The notes under the pieces are model-generated. The model saw only the letters and a program-made list of their open reading frames with translations. It ran no database searches and was not told the DNA's origin. Positions 53,109 to 62,329 of a stretch of 64,000 nucleotides of DNA are shown piece after piece; the first letter of the stretch is position 1; each line of letters begins with the position of its first letter. Source of the DNA: Clostridia bacterium (GTDB taxonomy: Bacteria > Bacillota > Clostridia > Peptostreptococcales > Anaerovoracaceae); NCBI GenBank assembly GCA_902363595.1, contig CABJAP010000009.1, positions 124,001-188,000 of the forward strand, written 5' to 3'. Both the position numbers and the translations under genes were made by a program.

Positions 53109-53175
53109 CGTTAGCAAAATTACCTTTTGCTGAGTTTTACGACGCTCCGGCGGAGGCCCGGCTGAAGGTGGATAC
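53109..53175 (+). promoter_or_regulatory. Structured rpsO leader, possible S15 autoregulatory site
   Basis: The leader has a perfect hairpin AGCAAAA-TTACC-TTTTGCT (53115-53133) and a G/C hairpin around CTCC-GGC-GGAG (53146-53156) before the AAAGGAG site. S15 represses its own mRNA through structured leaders in several Firmicutes. That this leader does so is inference. Confidence 0.4.
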
Positions 53176-53192
53176 AGAAAAGGAGAAAAACA

Positions 53193-53459
53193 ATGATTAA
53201 TCAAGCGAAAAAAGCGGAAATTATCAAAGAGTATCAGTTAAAAGAAGGGGATACAGGTTCCCCGGAAGTACAGGTTGCGATTCTGACTTACAGAATTAAC
53301 GACCTCAACGAGCACCTGCAGGTGCACAAGAAAGACCACCACTCCAGGAGAGGACTTCTGAAGATGGTCGGTCAGAGAAGGAACCTTCTTAATTACCTGA
53401 AGGAAAAGGATCTGGAACGTTACAGAACTCTGATTTCCCGTCTGGGGTTAAGAAAATAA
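53193..53459 (+). CDS. rpsO: 30S ribosomal protein S15
   Basis: An 88-residue ribosomal protein. Diagnostic: [20 protein letters not shown], then [20 protein letters not shown] and [12 protein letters not shown], ending [20 protein letters not shown] precedes the ATG. It has its own promoter and a strong terminator, although the conserved order places it between ribF and pnp. Confidence 0.98.
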   Translation: MINQAKKAEIIKEYQLKEGDTGSPEVQVAILTYRINDLNEHLQVHKKDHHSRRGLLKMVGQRRNLLNYLKEKDLERYRTLISRLGLRK

Positions 53460-53473
53460 TCGAGAAAGAATGC

Positions 53474-53505
53474 AAGCGGGAGATCTGCTCCCGCTTGATT
53501 TTTTA
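53474..53505 (+). terminator. Terminator after rpsO
   Basis: AAGCGGGAG (53474-53482) pairs perfectly with CTCCCGCTT (53488-53496) and is followed by GATTTTTTAT. Confidence 0.9.
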
Positions 53506-53506
53506 T

Positions 53507-53760
53507 AGCATAGGAATATTGAATGCGTAGCATTGCCTATGCTTCAAAAAAGTTTGCCTTGTGAAAGTGAGCGCGAAGTGCGAACAACGTTTCCAAAGGA
53601 AACTTTTTTATAACGCAGGAAATATCGATGCAATCGATATTGACGGAGTTTCAAAGAACGTACCTTGCGAAGCGTCGCTGCTTGTCAGCGACATGTGTGC
53701 ATAGGAAGCTTTGATTCCGTCATGCACGCGTTTTTTATGCGGAAAACCCGCGAATTTTTA
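53507..53760 (+). ncRNA. Nested multi-hairpin region upstream of pnp
   Basis: At least five perfect or near-perfect stems in about 215 bases: AGCATAGG/CCTATGCT (53507-53543); AAAAAAGTTT/AAACTTTTTT (53546-53609) enclosing GTTTCC-AAA-GGAAAC (53589-53603) with a T6 tail; ATATCGAT/ATCGATAT (53622-53640); GACGGA..TCAAAG/CTTTGATTCCGTC (53642-53721) enclosing GTCGCTG/CAGCGAC (53674-53692). CCTTGYGAA-type segments recur inside two outer stems. It may be the pnp leader, an independent RNA or tandem structured repeats; which one is not known. Confidence 0.5.
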
Positions 53761-53798
53761 GTTTTTGAGGAGAAGAAATTAACAGGAGGTAGTTGTTA

Positions 53799-55898
53799 AT
53801 GAAATTCACTGATTACAGAACGTTTAAAACTGCTGTCGGAGGCAAACTTTTAGAGCTTGAAATCGGAAAAGTCTGCGAGATGGCAAATGGTCAGGTTATG
53901 GTAAAATACGGGGATACGGTTGTAAATGTTACAGCTGTCATGTCCAAAGAGCCCAGACCGGACATTGACTTTTTCCCGTTGAGCTGCGACTATGAAGAAA
54001 AGATGTACGCGGCAGGAAAAATTCCAGGGGGATTTATCAAGAGAGAAGGCAGACCCAGCGAAAAAGCGATCCTGAATTGCAGATTGATGGACAGGCCGCT
54101 TCGTCCGCTGTTTCCGAAAGGATTTTTCAATGATGTACAGGTCGTTGCTACGGTTATGTGCATGGATAACGATGCTCCGTCTGAAATCGCGGCGATGATC
54201 GGATCCTCCGTAGCTCTGGCTATTTCTGATATTCCGTGGGACGGCCCTACAGGATCGGTTCTGATCGGCAGAGTGGACGGCCAGTTTGTCGTCAATCCCA
54301 GCCTGGAGCAGAGAGAAAACAGCGACATGCATCTGGTTGTTTCCGGAACAAAAGAAGCTATCATGATGGTGGAAGCGGGAGCCGACGAGGTGCCGGAAGA
54401 AGACATTCTGGATGCGATCATGTTCGCTCATGAAGAGATCAAAAAGATTGTTGCCTTTATTGAAGATATTGTAGCTGAAGTAGGCAAGCCGAAAAAGGAA
54501 CTGGATCTCTATCAGGTGCCTGAGGAAATCAATACGGCTGTCAGAGCTTACGCGGAAGATAAAATGCGTGCTGCGATTCAGACTTACGACAAGATGGAAA
54601 GACTGGACAACATGGACGCTGTGGAAGCAGAGACCAAAGAGCACTTTGAAGAAATCTATCCGGAAAATGCAAAAGATATCGATAATGTTCTCTATGCTAT
54701 CACCAAAGAGCAGGTGAGAAGTCTGATCCTGGATGACGGCATCCGCCCGGATAACCGCAAGCTGGATGAAATTCGTCCAATTTGGGTAGACACTGGCGTT
54801 CTCCCGAGAACCCATGGTTCCGGCCTCTTTAAGAGAGGACAGACGCAGGCTCTGTCTGTTGCCACTCTGGGTGCTATGGGCGATGCGCAGACCATCGACG
54901 GCATTACGGAGCAGACGGAAAAACGCTATATGCACCACTACAACTTCCCGCCTTATTCCGTAGGCGAAGCAAGACCAATGAGAAGTCCGGGAAGAAGAGA
55001 GATCGGACATGGAGCTCTGGCAGAACGGGCGCTGATTCCTGTGCTGCCCAGTGTGGAAGATTTCCCATATGCCATTCGCGTGGTATCGGAAATTTTATCT
55101 TCAAACGGTTCTACTTCACAGGCATCTGTGTGCGGCAGCTGTCTGGCCCTGATGGATGCGGGTGTTCCCATTAAGGCGCCGGTTGCCGGTATCGCGATGG
55201 GACTGATTGAACGGGTTGAAGACGACGGCACCAGTAAAATGGCTATTCTATCCGACATTCAGGGAATGGAAGACTTCCTGGGCGACATGGACTTTAAGGT
55301 TGCGGGAACGGAAAAGGGTGTAACAGCCATTCAGATGGATATCAAAGTCCACGGTCTTTCCAAGCAGGTTCTGCAGGATGCGCTGGCTCAGGCTTACGAA
55401 GGCCGTATGCATATCATGAAGGAAATGCTGGATGAGCTTCCGGAGCCGAGAAAAGAGTTGTCTCCTTATGCACCAAGAATCATTTCGCTGCAGATCGATC
55501 CGGACAAAATCAGAACCGTCATCGGGCCGGGAGGAAAGACGATCAACAAGATCATCGGCGACACGGGCGTCAAGATCGACATCGACGATACCGGACTTGT
55601 TTATATCGCTGCGCCTGATATGGACAGCGCCCATGCAGCCCTCCATGAGGTGGAAATGCTGACCAAGGACGTTGAAGTGGGTGAAATCTATGAAGGAACT
55701 GTAACCAGACTGATGAATTTCGGGGCCTTTATTGAAATCCTGCCTGGCAAGGAAGGACTCCTCCACATCTCCAAGATGGCCAAACATCGTGTAGAAAAAG
55801 TGGAAGATGTGATGAACGTCGGCGATAAGGTTAAGGTCAAGGTTACGGAAATCGACAGCCAGAACAGAATCAATCTTTCCAGAAAAGAATTACTGTAA
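53799..55898 (+). CDS. pnp: Polyribonucleotide nucleotidyltransferase (PNPase)
   Basis: A 699-residue phosphorolytic 3'-5' exoribonuclease. Two RNase PH domains ([20 protein letters not shown] at the start; [20 protein letters not shown] and [20 protein letters not shown] in the second), a helical linker, then KH ([20 protein letters not shown]) and S1 ([20 protein letters not shown]) domains. The ATG at 53799 has AGGAGGT before it; the frame opens six bases earlier at TTG. Leader structure may allow autoregulation, as known for PNPase in other bacteria. Confidence 0.98.
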   Translation: MKFTDYRTFKTAVGGKLLELEIGKVCEMANGQVMVKYGDTVVNVTAVMSKEPRPDIDFFPLSCDYEEKMYAAGKIPGGFIKREGRPSEKAILNCRLMDRPLRPLFPKGFFNDVQVVATVMCMDNDAPSEIAAMIGSSVALAISDIPWDGPTGSVLIGRVDGQFVVNPSLEQRENSDMHLVVSGTKEAIMMVEAGADEVPEEDILDAIMFAHEEIKKIVAFIEDIVAEVGKPKKELDLYQVPEEINTAVRAYAEDKMRAAIQTYDKMERLDNMDAVEAETKEHFEEIYPENAKDIDNVLYAITKEQVRSLILDDGIRPDNRKLDEIRPIWVDTGVLPRTHGSGLFKRGQTQALSVATLGAMGDAQTIDGITEQTEKRYMHHYNFPPYSVGEARPMRSPGRREIGHGALAERALIPVLPSVEDFPYAIRVVSEILSSNGSTSQASVCGSCLALMDAGVPIKAPVAGIAMGLIERVEDDGTSKMAILSDIQGMEDFLGDMDFKVAGTEKGVTAIQMDIKVHGLSKQVLQDALAQAYEGRMHIMKEMLDELPEPRKELSPYAPRIISLQIDPDKIRTVIGPGGKTINKIIGDTGVKIDIDDTGLVYIAAPDMDSAHAALHEVEMLTKDVEVGEIYEGTVTRLMNFGAFIEILPGKEGLLHISKMAKHRVEKVEDVMNVGDKVKVKVTEIDSQNRINLSRKELL

Positions 55899-56009
55899 AT
55901 ATAAAAGGTATGTATGACAGGAGCGAAGCCTCCTATGTACATGCAGTACGCGAGGGGCGGCGCATGAACAGAGTATCTTGATTTATTTGCCAGCCCGGCG
56001 TCTATACCT

Positions 56010-56047
56010 GCACCATTTTTGTGATTTTACGAAAATGGTGCTTTTTT
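56010..56047 (+). terminator. Terminator downstream of pnp
   Basis: GCACCATTTT (56010-56019) pairs with AAAATGGTGC (56032-56041), followed by T6. A smaller AGGAG/CTCCT hairpin lies closer to pnp, near 55919-55935. Confidence 0.85.
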
Positions 56048-56332
56048 CATAGCTTGACTGTACAGTCGATGCAGCCGGTTACACTAATTTTACACCGTTG
56101 TTGATAACGAACCAGCCGCTAGTAGCTTTTTTGTAAGACTATACCACATCTTGTTATATTGGCCCAGAGCCAGCTGGATTACATGGTAAACATTGAAATT
56201 TCAAGCTTCTGACGGAAAAAGTTTTGGCCGATAGCGTTGTCCTTTTTTGTAAAAAAAGTTATAATCGTAGGAAAGTGAAGGATTGCAATAGTAAGAACGT
56301 TGGAAAGTCTTACAATAAGAAGGATAGTGTGT
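56048..56332. other. Intergenic region after pnp
   Basis: Holds the AbrB-gene promoter (56237-56265). Short frames have no family and no other feature was recognised. Confidence 0.45.
56237..56265 (+). promoter_or_regulatory. Promoter of the AbrB-like gene
   Basis: TTGTCC (56237-56242), a 17-base spacer and perfect TATAAT (56260-56265). Confidence 0.6.
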
Positions 56333-56599
56333 ATGATTGTTGAATTCAGGCAAAAGGGCCAGATAACCATACCCCGCGATATCGTAAGAAAGCTGGGGAT
56401 CAAAGAAGGCGATAAGCTGGAAGTGACTGAAGAAAACGGCGCCATCAAGCTGGTACCAGTGGTGGTTTGCCCTGCCTGCTCAATCCAGGCTTTGCAAAAG
56501 GAACTGAGCGAGATCAAAATCGGCCTCCAGGGAGGAAACGAATCTCAGCTGGACCGGCTGGAAACGGTCATTCAATCCATGGAAATCATTACCAAATAA
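56333..56599 (+). CDS. AbrB/SpoVT-type (MazE-like) DNA-binding protein
   Basis: An 88-residue protein. Residues 1-45 are a swapped-hairpin AbrB domain (VEFRQKGQITIPRDIVRKLG, then GDKLEVTEENGAIKLVPVV). The C-terminus has CPAC and a helical stretch (QALQKELSEIKIGL) that may help oligomerise. A TTG frame start at 56300 is possible; the ATG at 56333 has AAGAAGGA before it. No toxin partner is adjacent; it is followed by the CHAP/SH3 gene with its own promoter. Confidence 0.85.
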   Translation: MIVEFRQKGQITIPRDIVRKLGIKEGDKLEVTEENGAIKLVPVVVCPACSIQALQKELSEIKIGLQGGNESQLDRLETVIQSMEIITK

Positions 56600-56605
56600 A
56601 CATGT

Positions 56606-56635
56606 TTGACAAAAAATAACAAAAAATGATACAAT
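56606..56635 (+). promoter_or_regulatory. Promoter of the CHAP/SH3 gene
   Basis: Consensus TTGACA (56606-56611), an 18-base A-rich spacer and TACAAT (56630-56635). Confidence 0.65.
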
Positions 56636-56671
56636 AGACAAAGATTTTATGTAAACAAAGGAGAGGCAATT

Positions 56672-58141
56672 ATGAAGCGAAGATTCCTGTCAGTGCTGCT
56701 CATACTGTTCCTGGTAGTGTCGCTGCTGGCGCCTATGGGTGCAAAACCAGAGGAAGCGTCAGCTGCCAGTTTTACCATTCGGACAAGCATGCCCAAGCTG
56801 AACGATCCCAACGCCAGATTTTATTATTCGGATTTAAACCGCTTTTGGAAGGCGGGGAGACTGGCTCCGGACTTCAAATACTATAAAGGTATCATGGACG
56901 ATGGAAGAACAGGTGGTTATGTCTGGGGCAACTGTACCTGGTGGGCTTACAGCAGAGCCAGCGAAGTTTTAGGAGAACCTCTCAACCCCAATCTGCGCGG
57001 CAATGCGGGAGACTGGTGGGACTGCAATAAAAAAGGAAAATATTATGCATACGGTTCCACACCTAAAGCTGGCGCACTGGTGGTTTACAGAACGCATGTC
57101 GCCTTTGTGGAGAAAGTGGTCAACGGTCAGATTTATGTTTCAGAATCAGGATGGCAGACCAAAACTTACGGCCCCAGTTCCACCGATGATTTCTTCTTTC
57201 ATTATGGTAAACCATGGAGCAGCAATGGTACGCCTAAAGGATACATATATGTAACTGATAAAAAACCCGCTAATCAAGGAACGGTATCGGCAAGCTACAG
57301 CGTGAGAGTCGATGTATCGGATCTGCGTATGCGAAGCGGTCCAGGAACCGGATATTCCAACATGGGTAAAATCGCCAAGGGGACTTACCAGCTGAAGGCA
57401 GTCAGCTCCGACGGAGAATGGGGACAGCTGCAAAGCAACGGCTATTGGATCAGCCTGGAATACACCACAAGAGTGACGGATTCTGCTAATTCCAATAATA
57501 ACCTGAAAGCCCTCAGTGTCAGCGGCCATTCCATATCACCGGCCTTTCATGCAGGGACGACTTCCTACTCCCTTAGTGTACCCAGCAATGTATCTTCGGT
57601 GACCATCAAAGCCACCAAGGCAAACTCCAAAGCCAGTATTTCCGGCACAGGAAAAGTTAGCCTTGCAACAGGCACCAACACCAAGAATATAAAGGTAACC
57701 GCGCAGAACGGAGGCCAAAAGACCTACACAATCAAAATAAACAGAGCGAAAGAGACGAAAGTAAAAGTGGCTGTAACTCAGTTGAACATGCGAAGCGGTC
57801 CGGGAACAAACTATAAGAGCAAAGGCAGGCTCAAAAAAGGAACCTATGTCGTTGTACAGACCAAAAATGGATGGGGTAAGCTGAAGAAAAACGGCTACTG
57901 GATCAGTCTGGCATATACCAAAGCCGGCTCCTCATCCGGCAGCTCAGCTTCAAAGGGAAGCTATAAAGTGAAAGTGAAGGTTTCCAGCCTGAATATGCGA
58001 AGCGGTCCGGGGACCAAGTACAAGAGCAAAGGCAGGATCAAGAAGGGAACCTATGTGATCAAACAGAAGAAAAACGGATGGGGCAAGCTGAAAACCAACG
58101 GTTATTGGATCAAGCTGTCCTATACCTCCAAAGTAAAATAG
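56672..58141 (+). CDS. Secreted CHAP-domain protein with SH3b and cadherin-like repeats
   Basis: A 489-residue exported protein. A signal peptide (about residues 1-32, FLSVLLILFLVVSLLAPMGA) precedes a CHAP amidase/endopeptidase domain, with its cysteine in WGNCTWWAYSRASEVLGE and histidine in THVAFVEKVVNGQIYVSESG. Three SH3b domains follow (MRSGPGTGYSNMGKIAKGTY, LNMRSGPGTNYKSKGRLKKG and a close copy LNMRSGPGTKYKSKGRIKKG). A cadherin-like beta-sandwich (LKALSVSGHSISPAFHAGTT) lies between the first and second. It is probably a peptidoglycan hydrolase acting at the cell wall. SH3b domains 2 and 3 are nearly identical, suggesting recent duplication. Confidence 0.92.
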   Translation: MKRRFLSVLLILFLVVSLLAPMGAKPEEASAASFTIRTSMPKLNDPNARFYYSDLNRFWKAGRLAPDFKYYKGIMDDGRTGGYVWGNCTWWAYSRASEVLGEPLNPNLRGNAGDWWDCNKKGKYYAYGSTPKAGALVVYRTHVAFVEKVVNGQIYVSESGWQTKTYGPSSTDDFFFHYGKPWSSNGTPKGYIYVTDKKPANQGTVSASYSVRVDVSDLRMRSGPGTGYSNMGKIAKGTYQLKAVSSDGEWGQLQSNGYWISLEYTTRVTDSANSNNNLKALSVSGHSISPAFHAGTTSYSLSVPSNVSSVTIKATKANSKASISGTGKVSLATGTNTKNIKVTAQNGGQKTYTIKINRAKETKVKVAVTQLNMRSGPGTNYKSKGRLKKGTYVVVQTKNGWGKLKKNGYWISLAYTKAGSSSGSSASKGSYKVKVKVSSLNMRSGPGTKYKSKGRIKKGTYVIKQKKNGWGKLKTNGYWIKLSYTSKVK

Positions 58142-58213
58142 CAAGAGGTATGAGGAGTTTAATAGGTTTAAATATTGGATAAACTATGATAAAATGGAAA
58201 GAACGTAAAACAG

Positions 58214-58250
58214 AATTCCCTATTTGGAGAAAAACTGAATAGGGAATTTT
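58214..58250 (+). promoter_or_regulatory. Perfect hairpin in the leader of the YgiQ gene
   Basis: AATTCCCTATT (58214-58224) and AATAGGGAATT (58238-58248) pair perfectly around a 13-base loop, 22 bases before the start. It could be a weak terminator for the CHAP gene or an attenuator for the operon. Confidence 0.45.
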
Positions 58251-58271
58251 GCAGTTTAAAAGGAGAGCAGT

Positions 58272-60071
58272 GTGTTTTTACCGGTTTCAAAAAAAGATAT
58301 GGAAGAGAGGGGATGGCAGCAGGCGGATTTTGTCTTGGTGACAGGAGATGCCTATGTGGATCACCCGTCCTTTGGCACAGCGATCATCAGTAGATTGCTG
58401 GAACGGTTCGGCTATAAAGTGGCGGTCCTTGCTCAGCCCGACTGGCGTTCGGTGAAGGACTTTACCCGATTTGGAAAGCCGCGGCTGGGATTTTTAATCA
58501 ACAGCGGAAATGTGGATTCCATGGTCAATCATTTTTCCGTGTTCAAGCACAGGCGGAAAACCGACCATTATTCCCCCGGCGGCAAAGCCGGCCTGCGCCC
58601 CGACCGGGCCGTGATCGTCTACAGCAACAAAGCGCGGGAAGCTTACAAAGATACACCCATTATCATCGGCGGACTGGAAGCCAGCCTGCGCAGATTGGGC
58701 CACTACGATTACTGGGACGACAAGGTACGCCGCTCCATTTTGCTTGATGCAAAAGCCGATATCCTCATATATGGAATGGGGGAACGGGCGGTGATCCAAA
58801 TCGCCGAAGCCCTTGATTCAGGTCTTGAAGCCAAAGATGTGGGGTGGATCGGGGGAACCTGCGTCAAAGGCAGCCTGAAGGACGCTGACGACCAAACCAT
58901 TGTGCTCCCATCCTTTGAAGAAATTCAAAGCAGCAAGAGGCGATACGGCGACAGTTTCGCTCTCCAATACCGAAACAACGATGCGATCGCAGGAAAACAG
59001 ATGATGGAACCTTACGGCGATGATCTGTGTGTGGTTCAGAACATTCCCCAGCCACCTCTTGAGCGGGAAGAGCTGGATCAGATTTATGAACTGCCATATG
59101 AAGGAGAAGCCCACCCCATGTACGAAAAGGAGGGGGGCGTTCCCGCCCTGAAAGAAGTCCGGTTCAGCCTGACCAGCAGCAGAGGCTGCTTCGGCGGGTG
59201 CAGTTTTTGCGCCCTCACCTATCATCAGGGAAGGGCCCTGCGCAGCCGGAGCATCGATTCCCTGTTAAAAGAAGCAGAGTCCATGACCCGCAGCAAGGAT
59301 TTCAAAGGGTACATCCACGATGTGGGTGGTCCTACGGCCAACTTCCGTTATCCGGCGTGCAAAAAACAATTGGAGGCAGGTGTGTGCAAGGAGAAAGACT
59401 GCCTCTATCCCAAACCTTGCCCGCAGATGAACGTCGACCACAGCGAATACCGCAGACTTCTCAAGGAACTGCGCAGCCTGCCGGGGGTAAAGAAAGTGTT
59501 TATCCGTTCAGGAATCCGCTACGATTATGTGATGGCGGACAAAGACGAGTCCTTCCTTTGGGAACTGTGCCGCCATCATATCAGCGGAACCCTCAAGGTA
59601 GCGCCGGAGCACATATCGCCCCAAGTGCTCAAATACATGCGTAAACCTGGTAAAGAAATCTTTCAGGCCTTCACCAGCCGCTATAAAACAATCAACAAAG
59701 AGCTGGGGAAAAAGCAGTATTTGATTCCTTACTTGATCTCCTCCCACCCGGGCAGCAGACTGGAAGATGCCATAGAACTGGCGCTCTTTCTCAAGGAAAA
59801 CCATTTTATTCCCGACCAGGTGCAGGACTTTTACCCGACGCCGGGGACCTTGTCCACATGTATGTACTATACGGAGCAGGACCCATTTACCGGGGAAGCG
59901 GTTTATGTGGCCAAAGATCTGAAAGACAAAAAAATGCAGCGGGCTCTGATCCATTTTCATAAGCCGGAAAACCGCCGGCTGGTGAAGCTTGCCCTGGAAA
60001 AAGCAAAGAGAAAGGATCTGATCCCAGTGCTGCTGGAACAGAATAAAAGCAAGAAAGGCAGAAAACGATGA
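58272..60071 (+). CDS. YgiQ-family radical SAM protein
   Basis: A 599-residue radical SAM enzyme of the YgiQ family, whose substrate is unknown. N-terminal cobalamin-binding-like region (FGTAIISRLLERFGYKVAVL); then the 4Fe-4S motif C306-x3-C310-x2-C313 in SRGCFGGCSFCALTYHQGRA; the family's extra cysteines in CKKQLEAGVCKEKDCLYPKP; and GTLKVAPEHISPQVLKYMRK. The C-terminus is basic. It starts at GTG 58272 behind AAAGGAGAG. The end overlaps the DNA methyltransferase gene (ATGA). Confidence 0.93.
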   Translation: MFLPVSKKDMEERGWQQADFVLVTGDAYVDHPSFGTAIISRLLERFGYKVAVLAQPDWRSVKDFTRFGKPRLGFLINSGNVDSMVNHFSVFKHRRKTDHYSPGGKAGLRPDRAVIVYSNKAREAYKDTPIIIGGLEASLRRLGHYDYWDDKVRRSILLDAKADILIYGMGERAVIQIAEALDSGLEAKDVGWIGGTCVKGSLKDADDQTIVLPSFEEIQSSKRRYGDSFALQYRNNDAIAGKQMMEPYGDDLCVVQNIPQPPLEREELDQIYELPYEGEAHPMYEKEGGVPALKEVRFSLTSSRGCFGGCSFCALTYHQGRALRSRSIDSLLKEAESMTRSKDFKGYIHDVGGPTANFRYPACKKQLEAGVCKEKDCLYPKPCPQMNVDHSEYRRLLKELRSLPGVKKVFIRSGIRYDYVMADKDESFLWELCRHHISGTLKVAPEHISPQVLKYMRKPGKEIFQAFTSRYKTINKELGKKQYLIPYLISSHPGSRLEDAIELALFLKENHFIPDQVQDFYPTPGTLSTCMYYTEQDPFTGEAVYVAKDLKDKKMQRALIHFHKPENRRLVKLALEKAKRKDLIPVLLEQNKSKKGRKR

Positions 60072-61420
60072 GCTTGATCTATTTACTTCCTTCCATTCTG
60101 GAGGAGAGCCGCAGCGAATACCAGGAGATAAAAAATTCCATACCAGGAGGCAGGAGTTTCTGCCCGGTGGAAAGGATCAATCATACAGAGGAAGAGAGCG
60201 CCAGCCTTCTGGCCCGGGGAGATAACCTGGAATTCATCCAGTACTTGATCCGGGAAAAAGAGCTGGAAGGCAAGATTCAGCTGATTTATATGGACCCTCC
60301 CTTTTATTCCAAGGCCAGCTACGATGCGGTCATCAAACTAAAGTCGCCCCTTGTGGACGATTCGCCGGCTATAAAGCCGACTGCTTACGATGATCTGTGG
60401 AAGACCGGTATGGAAGAATACTTGCGCATGCTCTGCGTCCGCTTTTTTTTCATTCGCGACCTGCTGGCGGAAGAGGGATGCTTTTGGGTCCACTTGGACT
60501 GGCACGTGGTTCATTATGTGAAAATTCTATTGGATGAAATCTTCGGCGAAGATCGCTTTGTCAATGAAATCATCTGGAACTACAAGTCCGGCGGAACGGG
60601 CAAACGAAACTTTTCCAGAAAACATGATACGCTATTGTTTTATGGAAAGAGCAAGAAGTATTATTTTCAGCCTCTTCAGGAAAAGTCCTATAATCGGGGC
60701 TACAAACCTTACCGATTTAAGGGCGTCAAAGAGTATAAGGATGAACTGGGCTGGTATACGATGGTCAATATGAAAGATGTGTGGCAGGTGGATATGGTAG
60801 GGAGAACCTCTGCTGAACGGACCGGTTACGCTACCCAAAAACCGGAACAGCTCCTTTCCCGGATCGTGGAAAGCTGCAGCAGGCCGGGCGATCTATGTGC
60901 AGACTTTTTCGGAGGGTCGGGAACCTTGGCGGCGACCGCGGAAAAACTGGGCAGACAGTGGATTTCCTGCGATGTGGGAGGCATCGCCACAGCCAGCAGT
61001 CTGAAACGTATGTCCGTAAAAAAGAGTACATTTACATTGCTGGAAACGGAAGCAGACGAACAAAGTGAAGAATTGAAGGTTAGTCTGGAAACCGAGCCTA
61101 TCGAATTTACGGATAAAAAGCTGGTGACCGTGACGCTCAAGGGCTATGATCTGGACTTGCGGCATATTCCCTTGGAAGGGAAGGACCGGGAAGTGATCAA
61201 AAAATTCCGTAAAAAAGATCCGCTTCAGCTGCTGGAGTACTGGAGTGTGGATTTCCAATACGATGGAAAAATCCATAATCCCCAATTTTCCTTTCCCAAG
61301 GAAAAAGACCGAATTGAGAAAGTTTGCCGGCAGATCGGATACAATATTAATAAGATCAGTATTCGTGCCGTGGATGTGTTCGGCAACAGCACACTGACAA
61401 TTTTACAAGCGGGAGTATAA
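60068..61420 (+). CDS. Site-specific DNA methyltransferase (beta-type N6-adenine/N4-cytosine)
   Basis: A 450-residue SAM-dependent DNA methyltransferase. Motif IV D76-P-P-F79 (IYMDPPFYSKASYDAVIKLK) comes before motif I (CADFFGGSGTLAATAEKLGR, about residue 279), so the order is beta-type. DPPF suits an N6-adenine enzyme but does not prove it. An extra C-terminal region of about 115 residues (from LETEADEQSEELKVSLETEP) has no recognised motif. No restriction enzyme gene is in the window, so it looks like an orphan methyltransferase. It is translationally coupled to the YgiQ gene (ATGA) and followed by yitT four bases later. Confidence 0.88.
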   Translation: MSLIYLLPSILEESRSEYQEIKNSIPGGRSFCPVERINHTEEESASLLARGDNLEFIQYLIREKELEGKIQLIYMDPPFYSKASYDAVIKLKSPLVDDSPAIKPTAYDDLWKTGMEEYLRMLCVRFFFIRDLLAEEGCFWVHLDWHVVHYVKILLDEIFGEDRFVNEIIWNYKSGGTGKRNFSRKHDTLLFYGKSKKYYFQPLQEKSYNRGYKPYRFKGVKEYKDELGWYTMVNMKDVWQVDMVGRTSAERTGYATQKPEQLLSRIVESCSRPGDLCADFFGGSGTLAATAEKLGRQWISCDVGGIATASSLKRMSVKKSTFTLLETEADEQSEELKVSLETEPIEFTDKKLVTVTLKGYDLDLRHIPLEGKDREVIKKFRKKDPLQLLEYWSVDFQYDGKIHNPQFSFPKEKDRIEKVCRQIGYNINKISIRAVDVFGNSTLTILQAGV

Positions 61421-61423
61421 TGG

Positions 61424-62329
61424 ATGAGCAAAATCAAAGAGCCAAAATTGGTCAAAGAACAAGTTAAGGCCGCTGCTGTCGATCTCTTTTTCATGCTGGC
61501 GGCCTGCTGTGTGGGCGCTTTTTCCACAGTAGGCGTGATGATCCCCAACGGCCTCACCAGCGGCGGACTGACCGGCATTGTGCGGATCGTTCAAAATTAC
61601 GTGCCTTTGGATTTTTCGCTGCTTTATTACGGCGGCTCGATTTTGATCCTGATCATTGCTGTGATTTTTCTGGGACTGAGGGAATTTCGAAAAATCCTGC
61701 TGCTGACCATCGTTTATCCGGCGGTGATGTTTCTCTTTGAAAAACTGGATCTCCAGCTGCTGGAGGACAAGGATGTGCTGCTGGCGGCGGTATTCTGCGG
61801 CGTTTTTTCCGGCATCTGCGTGGGCCTGGTCTTTTGGCGGGGATACTCCTTCAGCGGCACCGAGGCCATTGCCAAAATCCTGAAAAAGAAGCTCTTTCCT
61901 TATTACAGTCTCAGCAAGATTCTGCTGGCCATCGACGGGGTGATTATTGTCGTATCAGCTTTTATCTTCGGCCGCAACATTGCTCTCTATGCTCTGATAA
62001 CCCAGGTGATCATCAGCAGAATGGTGGATATCGTCATGTACGGCTTTGAAACGAAGATCGTTCGCTTGGAGATCATCACTTCGCAGGATCAGGCGGTGAG
62101 CCGGTATATCATCGAGGATATTCAGAGGGGCGTTTCCAGTGTGAAGATAACAGGCGAATACACAAAAAACCAGTATACCCAGCTCAGCGTCATGTGTTCG
62201 CCAAGAGAAAGCATACTGGTAAAGCGCAAGGTCGCAGATCTGGATAAGAAGGCTCTGGTGACCGTTCTTCCTGTGGAAACCGTCTGGGGCACGGGAGAAG
62301 GGTTTAATGATCTTGAAAAGGATCAGTGA
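61424..62329 (+). CDS. YitT-family membrane protein (DUF161/DUF2179)
   Basis: A 301-residue protein: five to six membrane helices (AFSTVGVMIPNGLTSGGLTG, DFSLLYYGGSILILIIAVIF, and others) followed by a cytoplasmic DUF2179 domain from about residue 210 (VRLEIITSQDQAVSRYIIED). The YitT family is linked to unknown transport. It ends the YgiQ/methyltransferase operon and overlaps the convergent histidine kinase gene by seven bases. Confidence 0.92.
   Translation: MSKIKEPKLVKEQVKAAAVDLFFMLAACCVGAFSTVGVMIPNGLTSGGLTGIVRIVQNYVPLDFSLLYYGGSILILIIAVIFLGLREFRKILLLTIVYPAVMFLFEKLDLQLLEDKDVLLAAVFCGVFSGICVGLVFWRGYSFSGTEAIAKILKKKLFPYYSLSKILLAIDGVIIVVSAFIFGRNIALYALITQVIISRMVDIVMYGFETKIVRLEIITSQDQAVSRYIIEDIQRGVSSVKITGEYTKNQYTQLSVMCSPRESILVKRKVADLDKKALVTVLPVETVWGTGEGFNDLEKDQ

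Noticed and set aside
53850..55010. 386-residue minus-strand frame inside pnp
   Set aside because: Antisense shadow of pnp; histidine/phenylalanine-rich without motifs.
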